Source: Cyanobacteria bacterium GSL.Bin1
GTDB lineage: Bacteria; Cyanobacteriota; Cyanobacteriia; Cyanobacteriales; Rubidibacteraceae
Direction: 5' to 3'
DNA length: 53,988 nt
Assembly (NCBI GenBank): GCA_009909085.1
Contig: JAAANX010000104.1
Location: forward strand, 1-53,988
The position numbers were made by a program, and so were the translations under genes. Positions 47,467 through 53,988 of the stretch are shown piece after piece. Position 1 is the first letter of the stretch; each line of letters opens with the position of its first letter. The notes beneath the pieces are model-generated. The model made no database searches and was not told where the DNA came from. It saw only the letters and a program-made list of their open reading frames with translations.

Positions 47467-47629
47467 TGTACAATGGATAATTGGTCTGTCTCTTAGCTTC
47501 AATTCGCCCTTAATCTCGGTTCAGATTAGGAAATGGAATAGGAGCAATTCTTGATCGAAATGGAGTGAATGATTAGACAGATTTAACTCCTCAATCAATT
47601 GTTGATTTTACATTATTAGTTAATTTTTC

Positions 47630-50506
47630 ATGTCTGATGCTGCCCCTGTCTTGTTATTAGTTGACGGTCACTCACTAGCGTTTCGTGCCTATTATGCTTT
47701 TGCGAAGAGTCGAGACGGGGGATTAAAAGCCTCAGATGGCACACCGACAAGTATCTGTTTCGGCTTTCTCAAATCCTTGTTACTGGTGTTAGAAGCGGAA
47801 AAACCAGAAGCAGTCGCGATCGCGTTTGATTTAGGGTTACCCACCTTTCGTCATGAAGCGGATGCCACCTATAAAGCCGATCGCGCTGAGACGCCAGATG
47901 ACTTTATCCCTGATTTAGCCAATTTACAAGAAATTCTCGCTGCCCTAAACTTGCCAGTGGTAACCGCGCAAGGGTACGAAGCCGATGATGTGTTGGGCAC
48001 CCTTGCTAGGCAAGGAAAGGAGCAAGGATACATTACTAAAATTATAAGCGGCGATCGCGATTTATTTCAACTCATTGATGAAACCCAACAAATTAGCGTT
48101 CTTTATTTAGATAAATCGGTTTTAAAGGGAGCGAAAACCATCCGTGAATATCACAGCACAGATGTGGAAGAAACCCTAGGCATTCAACCGCAGCAAGTGA
48201 TTGATTATAAAGCCCTGTGTGGGGATAAATCGGATAATATTCCGGGGGTGAATGGCATTGGGGAAAAAACTGCCGTTAAACTCCTCCAGCAATATGGAAC
48301 CCTCGATCAAATTTATGAGCATATTGCTGAAATTAAAGGGGCAATGCAAAAGCGATTAACTACGGGAAAAGAAGATGCAGAACATTCCCGTTATCTGGCA
48401 ACGATTAAAGATGATGTGCCTTTAGAGATTCGTTTTGATGAGTTTAAACTGAAAGGAATTAACGTCGCGGAACTTAAACCGCTACTGGCAAAACTTGAAC
48501 TCAAACAATTTTTAAAGCAACTCGATTATCTCCAACAGCAACTGGGGGGAAATAGTAGTTTAGAAAGTGACGCAGAAGAAGAAATAGAAGATGAAAGTCT
48601 CTGGTTTTTCAGCGCAGAAGAAACAAAACAGCAACAAAAAAACTTAGTAACCGTCCAACCGGAAATTATTGATACGCGAGAAAAACTGGACAAGTTAATT
48701 GCCATTTTAGACCAACATCAAGATGCTGCTTTTCCGGTGAGTTGGGATACTGAAACCACCGCTTTAAAACCGCGCAATGCAGAACTGGTTGGGATTGGTT
48801 GTTGTTGGGGAAATGAGGTTAATGAAACCGCTTATATTCCGATTAATCATAAGCAAGGAACGGCTTTAGATGCAGCAGACATTACAGCAGCTTTATCTCC
48901 TATTTTAGAAAGCGAAGACTATCCCAAGACGCTACAAAATGTCAAATTTGATCGCTTGATGTTGCGTCATTTTGGAATCAAATTAAAGGGTGTGGTCTTC
49001 GATACAATGTTAGCGAGTTATGTTTTACATCCCGAACGGAATCATAATTTAAGCGATTTAGCCGCCCGATATTTACCGGATTTATCAACCCAAAGTTATC
49101 AAGAATTAGCGATTCCTAAAGAGGGTACGATTGCTGATTTAGATGTGGCAACGGTTGCTGAATATTGTGGGATGGATGCCTATGTCACTTACCAACTGAC
49201 GCAGTTATTAGCAGCCGAATTAAAAGTAATTCCGAAATTAGATCAATTATTTCGAGAGATTGAACTCCCCTTAGAACCGGTTTTAGCGGACATGGAATAT
49301 TGGGGAATCCGAATCGATACCGCTTACCTCGAAACCCTATCTCAAGAATTAGGAAATAAGTTAGAACGCATTGAAACCGAAGCCTATGATTTAGCGGGAG
49401 AAACTTTTAATTTGAATTCTCCTAAGCAGTTAAGTGAAATTTTATTTGAGAAACTGCAATTAAGCACGAAGAAGTCTCGGAAAACGAAAACGGGTTATTC
49501 TACTAATCATGCGATTCTCGAAAAATTACAGGGCGATCATCCCATTATTGATCTAATTTTAGAACACCGTACCCTTGCCAAATTAAAATCAACTTATGTC
49601 GATGCTCTTCCCAGTTTAGTGAATCCAGAAACCCAACGCATCTACACTGATTTTAATCAAGCCATTACAACAACCGGAAGACTTTCTTCCTCGAATCCCA
49701 ACCTACAAAATATTCCCATTCGGACTGAGTTTTCTCGTCAAATTCGTCGGGCGTTTCTCCCAGAAGATGATTGGCTACTCGTCTCTGCAGACTATTCACA
49801 AATTGAACTGAGAATTCTCACGCATTTGAGTCAAGAACCGATCTTACTGGATGCTTATCAAACCGGAAAAGATGTCCACCGGCTGACAGCACAATTACTG
49901 TTTGAAAAAGAAGACGTTACTGATGAGGAAAGACGCCTCGGGAAAACCATTAACTTTGGTGTCATTTATGGGATGGGGGCGCAACGGTTTGCCAGAGAAG
50001 CAGCTGTCAGTAATCAACGGGGGAAAGAATTTATTGAAAAATATCAAGCCCGTTATCCCCTGGTGTTTGCATATTTAGAAAATCAGAAAAAACGCGCGAT
50101 CGCGCAAGGTTATGTAGAAACATTACTCGGACGCAGGCGCTATTTTTACTTTACGGGTTCGCCCCTCGATAAACTCAAAGGAAGCGATCCGGATACCATT
50201 GATTTAAACGAAATAAAAGTGGGCAAAGATGAAAGCGAAACCCTCCGTGCAGCTGCTAATGCACCGATTCAGGGGTCAAGTGCGGATATTATCAAGATTG
50301 CCATGGTCAAACTCAATGAACTCTTAAAACCCTACCAAAGCCGTTTATTACTCCAAGTTCATGATGAGTTAGTTTTTGAGATTCCTCCCCAGGAGTGGGA
50401 AGAACTGCGCCCACAAATTCAAGCAACCATGGAAAATGCCGTTGCTTTAAGTATTCCCCTAGAAGTGGAAATGAATGTGGGGAAAAACTGGATGGAAGCT
50501 AAGTGA
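47630..50506 (+). CDS. polA: DNA polymerase I
   Basis: A 958-residue family A polymerase. The N-terminal 5'-3' exonuclease (1-290) includes LLVDGHSLAFRAYYA, YEADDVLG, SGDRDLFQLI and GDKSDNIPGVNGIGEKTA. The 3'-5' proofreading domain (about 340-540) has the DxE motif intact in SWDTETTALKPR, plus NVKFDRLML and CGMDAYVTYQLT, so proofreading is probably active. The polymerase domain has SADYSQIELRILTHLS (motif A), RRLGKTINFGVIYGMG (O helix, Lys and Tyr; Phe at the ddNTP position) and LLQVHDELVFE (motif C). An acidic linker near residue 315 separates the first two domains. It functions in repair and Okazaki fragment processing. Confidence 0.97.
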   Translation: MSDAAPVLLLVDGHSLAFRAYYAFAKSRDGGLKASDGTPTSICFGFLKSLLLVLEAEKPEAVAIAFDLGLPTFRHEADATYKADRAETPDDFIPDLANLQEILAALNLPVVTAQGYEADDVLGTLARQGKEQGYITKIISGDRDLFQLIDETQQISVLYLDKSVLKGAKTIREYHSTDVEETLGIQPQQVIDYKALCGDKSDNIPGVNGIGEKTAVKLLQQYGTLDQIYEHIAEIKGAMQKRLTTGKEDAEHSRYLATIKDDVPLEIRFDEFKLKGINVAELKPLLAKLELKQFLKQLDYLQQQLGGNSSLESDAEEEIEDESLWFFSAEETKQQQKNLVTVQPEIIDTREKLDKLIAILDQHQDAAFPVSWDTETTALKPRNAELVGIGCCWGNEVNETAYIPINHKQGTALDAADITAALSPILESEDYPKTLQNVKFDRLMLRHFGIKLKGVVFDTMLASYVLHPERNHNLSDLAARYLPDLSTQSYQELAIPKEGTIADLDVATVAEYCGMDAYVTYQLTQLLAAELKVIPKLDQLFREIELPLEPVLADMEYWGIRIDTAYLETLSQELGNKLERIETEAYDLAGETFNLNSPKQLSEILFEKLQLSTKKSRKTKTGYSTNHAILEKLQGDHPIIDLILEHRTLAKLKSTYVDALPSLVNPETQRIYTDFNQAITTTGRLSSSNPNLQNIPIRTEFSRQIRRAFLPEDDWLLVSADYSQIELRILTHLSQEPILLDAYQTGKDVHRLTAQLLFEKEDVTDEERRLGKTINFGVIYGMGAQRFAREAAVSNQRGKEFIEKYQARYPLVFAYLENQKKRAIAQGYVETLLGRRRYFYFTGSPLDKLKGSDPDTIDLNEIKVGKDESETLRAAANAPIQGSSADIIKIAMVKLNELLKPYQSRLLLQVHDELVFEIPPQEWEELRPQIQATMENAVALSIPLEVEMNVGKNWMEAK

Positions 50507-50525
50507 AATCCTGAAACCTTTGTAA

Positions 50526-50547
50526 GGGCGGGCGTTATCGCCCGTCC
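50526..50547 (+). terminator. Hairpin between convergent polA and GNAT genes
   Basis: Arms GGGCGGGCG (50526-50534) and CGCCCGTCC (50539-50547) pair with one wobble around a TTAT loop. It is GC-rich and lies 20 bases after the polA stop. It lacks a T run and resembles a common cyanobacterial interspersed hairpin. Confidence 0.45.
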
Positions 50548-50561
50548 CCTGTAGCGACTGG

Positions 50562-50990
50562 TTAGTGGGTTCTTTCAAGCCACTTAACGTAGAACAGCTC
50601 GGGATCTCCCTCGTCGAGATTGTATATCGTGCCGCTCGGTTCGTAAGACATGCTCTGCATCAGCTCTTGCATTGGCTTGTTAGATTCATTGGTGGATGTG
50701 AACAACTTGTCGGTCTCGCACATCTTCTCAAGATGTTTGACCAGGGCCGTAGCTACACCTTTCCGTCTGCTGGCCCTGTCCACCATCAGCATCGAGATGA
50801 AACCGTTTGAGAAGAAGGTGTATTCGAGCACTGCATAGCCAACCACAACTTCGTCAATGAGAGCAACAATGGCTCGCCCTGCATCAACCCAGTTGCGAAT
50901 GTGTTGCCTGCGGCTGCCTTTCTCGGCGGCCATATGGTCAACCGCATACATGGCCACCACATCAGATTCTGTTGCGTCTCGTATCTTCAT
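50562..50990 (-). CDS. GNAT-family N-acetyltransferase
   Basis: A 142-residue GCN5-type acetyltransferase. MKIRDATESDVVAMYAV is the first strand and helix, VVGYAVLEYTFFSNGFISML the central sheet, and DRASRRKGVATALVKHLEKM the acetyl-CoA pyrophosphate loop (RxxGxA as RRKGVA). The substrate is unknown. Base and codon use (many CTC, GTC, GCC) differ from neighbouring genes and suggest transfer. A MITE ends exactly at the start codon, so the upstream sequence (GTAGCGCTAT) comes from the element and lacks a ribosome site. Either the MITE landed there and impaired translation, or the ATG is not the original start. Confidence 0.8.
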   Translation of the reverse strand: MKIRDATESDVVAMYAVDHMAAEKGSRRQHIRNWVDAGRAIVALIDEVVVGYAVLEYTFFSNGFISMLMVDRASRRKGVATALVKHLEKMCETDKLFTSTNESNKPMQELMQSMSYEPSGTIYNLDEGDPELFYVKWLERTH

Positions 50991-51095
50991 ATAGCGCTAC
51001 GGATTAACATTAGGACATAAGTTATGGTTTTAAGAACTGATACTATCACACGACCACCGAAACAAAATGTCCTAACCTCATTGCGTACTGCTATA
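50990..51095. mobile_element. MITE copy 1, TA-flanked, about 106 bp
   Basis: The left end is TATAGCGCTAC and the right end is the complement of TATAGCAGTAC. Both continue into TTAGGACAT-type blocks (TTAGGACAT at 51010-51018; ATGTCCTAAC at 51067-51076). The whole is alignable end to end with the element at 53729-53833 in inverted orientation. TA at both borders and about 30-bp imperfect inverted repeats without any gene fit an IS630/Tc1-mariner-type MITE. Confidence 0.75.
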
Positions 51096-51418
51096 TCATT
51101 CCCGCTAACGGACTAGCTCAACCGCAGCCGCTTCGCGCCTCGGTTAGCTCTTTTCGCTGCATTCGGCTGTCGGTTGCAGCGAAGTGTTGCTGTGGCTGGC
51201 GACAATTTTAGTATTCCCAAACAGTAATATTAATGGCTCTTCTAGAGTGAGTATGATAAGTTAATACCAATTAAAAAGGAAGAATAGAGACAATCATATA
51301 AAGTGATATTCCCCTAAACCTTGCTAAATTTTGACTTAAAGCAGCCATTGATGGTAAAAGAAAATAAACTATTGCTTCATCAAAGTCACTTTTTAATAAA
51401 ATGCCGTCTAACTCATTA
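51096..51418. other. Gene-free stretch with two adjacent stem-loops (51115-51183)
   Basis: AGCTCAACCG/CGGTTAGCT (51115-51124 with 51141-51149, one bulge) and TTCGCTGCA/TGCAGCGAA (51153-51161 with 51175-51183, perfect) form two neighbouring hairpins in a GC-rich patch. The rest up to the pseudogene is AT-rich with no supported gene. The hairpins may be part of a recombination site or another repeat; the integron attC consensus is not met. Confidence 0.45.
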
Positions 51419-51853
<435 letters not shown>

Positions 51854-51894
51854 TCTTCTTCCTCCTGCTATCATTGATTCTCTCGCCATTTAAA

Positions 51895-52638
51895 CTAAGA
51901 TATACTGACTTGCCAACTCTGAAACAACTCCCCAGAAGAGGTTTTGACAATTTTTCCCCCTGCTTGGCGCACGAGACATTGCCACTCACTCAACGGCGTT
52001 AATAACACTTCTGCACCTAAATAAGTTTCCAAAATTGCCCAATCTTCAGCGAGAGGACTTTCAGGATCAATCACATCAAAAATGAAGCTGCCCTTGGGTT
52101 TGAGTACGCGCTTGACTTCAGCTAGAACCAGTTTCCAGTAATCGAGAGGATAGTAACAACTCCAACCCGTAGCAATCACACCATCAAACTGGCTGTTTTC
52201 GTAAGCTAAGCGATGACCCGCACCTAATTTTACCCCGCGAAACAGTTTGGAATTGAGTTGGGGTCCCCGACTCATTAAGATCTCCCGTGCTGCGGTACTC
52301 ACTTCCTGTCCATAAAAAAATGCATCCCACTCGTACCAAGGATAAATCAAAAAACTCAAACCACAACCAATGTCTAACCAGGCTTGCTTTTTCTTTGGAG
52401 TTTTTAATTCCCAAAATTTAGAAGCAATACGGTTTTGGAGACTTCCCTCCTGCCATTGCTTAAAAATAGACATCGCTTCGACTTCTACCGGGAGAGCAAA
52501 ATTTTCTTGACGGTATTCGCGATTAAATCTCTGAGTCGTATTTTCAATTGCGCTTTGCCAATCTTTGGGAATACTGGATGAGAGAGAGTGAGGAGAAGAT
52601 AAATTTTGCTGTTCTTGTTCTGATTTATGCTTTGCCAA
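51895..52638 (-). CDS. Class I SAM-dependent methyltransferase
   Basis: A 247-residue protein. The N-terminal 70 residues are charged and helical. Motif I is WLDIGCGLSFLIYPW (GxGxS variant), followed by FFYGQEVSTAAREIL (motif II), FRGVKLGAGHRLAYENSQFD and GVIATGWSCYYPLDYW (motif IV region), and VKRVLKPKGSFIFDVIDPES (post-motif). Similar proteins occur widely in cyanobacteria without known substrate. It lies upstream of, and in the same direction as, the secernin remnant. Confidence 0.82.
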   Translation of the reverse strand: MAKHKSEQEQQNLSSPHSLSSSIPKDWQSAIENTTQRFNREYRQENFALPVEVEAMSIFKQWQEGSLQNRIASKFWELKTPKKKQAWLDIGCGLSFLIYPWYEWDAFFYGQEVSTAAREILMSRGPQLNSKLFRGVKLGAGHRLAYENSQFDGVIATGWSCYYPLDYWKLVLAEVKRVLKPKGSFIFDVIDPESPLAEDWAILETYLGAEVLLTPLSEWQCLVRQAGGKIVKTSSGELFQSWQVSIS

Positions 52639-52815
52639 TGGGTATGTTTTCCAATTGTTGTGTTACCTTAATTGGGGAGTCCAATGCTTAGTTCGGGTGG
52701 GCGAACACACTACAATTAAAGCAGATCCCTTGAATCAATAACAAGCGGGCGCGATGCGTTGTCACGCTCGGTCGGCGACCTACGCGAAATTACTAACATC
52801 CCTTACAGCAACTAT
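52639..52815. other. Gene-free stretch upstream of the methyltransferase
   Basis: No supported gene; it probably contains the methyltransferase promoter. Together with the doubtful small frame at 52816-52983, the whole interval 52639-53204 is poor in coding signal. From about 53044 to 53158 a plus-strand frame (IAHQKRLIELLEEQKSISSH) looks coding in composition but has no start, so it may be the tail of a lost gene. Confidence 0.4.
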
Positions 52816-52983
52816 TTACCTGAGTTTTCTCCGAATCTCCTCTGGAAGCTGAAAGCGACCCTCTGGATCAGGATTGAAATCAACAACATCAACCACTACC
52901 TTCAGATTGATGCTACCGTAAACGTAAGGAAAGAGATCCTGTACTCCCTCACAATTTTCGTACTGAACTTTAGGTGATGCCAT
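52816..52983 (-). CDS. Small hypothetical protein, 55 residues, doubtful
   Basis: The frame begins MASPKVQYENCEGVQDLFPY and ends GRFQLPEEIRRKLR. The amino-acid composition is protein-like, and the proline/charged C-terminus looks structured. No ribosome site is visible, and I do not recognise a family. It may be a small gene or the C-terminal part of a truncated one. Confidence 0.35.
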   Translation of the reverse strand: MASPKVQYENCEGVQDLFPYVYGSINLKVVVDVVDFNPDPEGRFQLPEEIRRKLR

Positions 52984-53204
52984 GTGTGGGAATAGGAAAT
53001 TCAAGTTTGTAGCGCGTCAAAGATTACGATCGCGCCTAGAACGAAGTTCGTGTCGAAGATATCGCGCATCAAAAACGCCTCATCGAACTGCTAGAAGAAC
53101 AGAAATCTATTAGCAGCCATTTTGACACATTGAGACTTAATGATGATGAACGTTTCTAACGCTCCTTCTCAATAGGAAGTAGAATTAGTCAAGCCTAACT
53201 TTTG

Positions 53205-53468
53205 TCAGTTAATCACGATCCAAGCATAGATAGCAAATACTAAGAAGCCTATACCGATGAGATTGCTTTTCTGTTGGGCTAGCCAGTTTTGTGATATGTA
53301 TCTCATATAGTTGAAAGTAGAACGACGTTCTTGAGCCAGTTCTGCCATTAGTTCTGATACTCTGCGATCTACTTCTTCGTGTGAGATTTTATCTTGCTGA
53401 TAAGCGGATTCTAATTCGTCTAGTTTGCGCCAATATTCTTGAGTTGCCTTAAAAAGATTTGGAAACAT
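53205..53468 (-). CDS. Small C-tail-anchored hypothetical membrane protein
   Basis: An 87-residue protein with a long charged, probably coiled-coil helix (about residues 10-50, including LDELESAYQQDKISHEEVDR) and one C-terminal membrane helix (about 68-86, NLIGIGFLVFAIYAWIVIN). Its cytoplasmic domain would be tethered by the C-terminus. No strong ribosome site precedes the ATG. The family is not recognised, and its neighbours give no functional clue. Confidence 0.55.
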   Translation of the reverse strand: MFPNLFKATQEYWRKLDELESAYQQDKISHEEVDRRVSELMAELAQERRSTFNYMRYISQNWLAQQKSNLIGIGFLVFAIYAWIVIN

Positions 53469-53728
53469 AAATCATTAATTCGGACTAGATTTGCGGAGAA
53501 AGAAGTAACCATTCTTCTAGAAGTGATTACCTTGTCAAAGTGAATCGACTAAAAGTCAAGTTTGATGTGAAACTAACTGGTTTGATGAATTTTTTAAATT
53601 GCTTTACTTTAAAAAGTGTAACAAACTATCAACTTTTATAACAATGACTTGACAATAGGGAATAAGTCGTAATGACCGAACTCGGGAGATAGAGCGACAA
53701 GGATGATGCTGCTCCCTTGTTGGGGTGT

Positions 53729-53833
53729 TATAGCAGTACGCAAGGATGTTAGGACGTTTTAAGTGAATTGGTAGTACGACTGTCTCGGTTGCTAGCTTTT
53801 TGTAATGTCCTAACCTGAACCAGTAGCGCTATA
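53729..53833. mobile_element. MITE copy 2, TA-flanked, about 105 bp, inverted relative to copy 1
   Basis: It starts TATAGCAGTACGCAAGGATG and ends with the complement of TATAGCGCTACTGG. Internal GTTAGGAC and GTCCTAAC blocks lie at matching distances. Aligned to the complement of copy 1, the ends agree closely, and the interior agrees in part (TGGT-GT--GA--GT-TC-GTT). Differences are scattered, so the two copies are not recent. It lies 9 bp from the end of a transposase gene. Confidence 0.75.
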
Positions 53834-53841
53834 GCCCTCTT

Positions 53842-53988
53842 TCAAGAAACATCAGCAGAAAAGGTTAATTTAGGGACAAGTTCAAGACCGAGGGACTCAG
53901 CTTTTTTCTGAAGTTTTTTGAGCATTTGCTCCTGGTATTTTTGTTCGTAGTAGTCCACACCCGGGTCAGAATAAGATTCACCCGTGGT
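53842..53988 (-). CDS. Transposase C-terminal fragment, IS110-like, cut by window edge
   Basis: 48 residues are visible: TTGESYSDPGVDYYEQKYQE, then QMLKKLQKKAESLGLELVPK and a short tail. The G-x-Y-x-D-x-G-x-D-Y-(Y/F)-E pattern followed by a Lys/Arg-rich helix and LG-x-x-L is what I associate with the C-termini of IS110-family transposases. The body lies beyond base 53988, so completeness and exact family cannot be judged. Confidence 0.5.
   Translation of the reverse strand, partial: TTGESYSDPGVDYYEQKYQEQMLKKLQKKAESLGLELVPKLTFSADVS

Noticed and set aside
51105-51185. Integron attC site near the foreign GNAT gene
   Set aside because: Two hairpins and a transferred acetyltransferase suggested a cassette, but the RYYYAAC/GTTRRRY core boxes are not met and the hairpins lie on the start-codon side of the gene.

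Overview
The window is cyanobacterial chromosome, moderately AT-rich. The evidence is the split rpoC1/rpoC2 RNA polymerase, psaM (photosystem I), a PsbP/CyanoP lipoprotein, fluorescence recovery protein, a clpR-clpP pair, and very many HIP1 palindromes (GCGATCGC, often extended to GCGCGATCGCGC). A unicellular Chroococcales-type cyanobacterium (for example the Halothece/Euhalothece group) would fit, but the genus is a guess.

Layout. 0.2-4.5 kb: bioY-lspA-FHA/penicillin-binding protein, tightly overlapping on the minus strand, then map. 4.5-6.1 kb: an accessory island with a HicA-like toxin/HTH antitoxin pair, a palindromic operator, an IS1-type remnant and a second IS1-like end. 6.1-13.6 kb: an APH/P-loop kinase, a lone PstS lipoprotein, an adenosine kinase, two OmpR-type response regulators without kinases, a Uma2 nuclease, tRNA-Ser(CGA), a secreted pentapeptide-repeat/TPR protein and an unlisted 52-residue membrane peptide with its own terminator. 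13.8-21.6 kb: two metal P-type ATPases (copper type; zinc/cadmium type with a perfect operator over its promoter) around a WecG-type glycosyltransferase, a methyltransferase, psbP and maf. 22.8-27.2 kb: a four-gene NAD operon, pncB-nadD-nrtR-nadE, carrying its own NrtR regulator with a degraded Nudix box.

27.2-28.7 kb is an insertion graveyard. It holds a compact multi-hairpin RNA resembling the HEARO/omega-RNA of IscB elements but with no IscB gene, an IS66-type remnant and a cas4(-cas1) remnant. Then come clpR-clpP, frp (no ocp beside it), and an IS605/IS1341-type element whose tnpB is interrupted by one in-frame amber codon, sitting directly downstream of rpoC2. 32-42.5 kb is the conserved core rpsT-tatD-rpoB-rpoC1-rpoC2 (minus strand). 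42.8-50.5 kb: hisD, pcrA/uvrD helicase, psaM, an FtsB-like small protein and polA. 50.5-54.0 kb is accessory again: a GNAT gene of foreign composition, two ~105-bp TA-flanked MITEs of one family in opposite orientation, a secernin-type C69 peptidase pseudogene, a methyltransferase, small orphan ORFs and the C-terminus of a transposase cut by the window edge.

The least described items are the solo HEARO-like RNA, the toxin/HTH pair with its operator, the MITE family, the 52-residue peptide and the near-intact tnpB with one stop codon.
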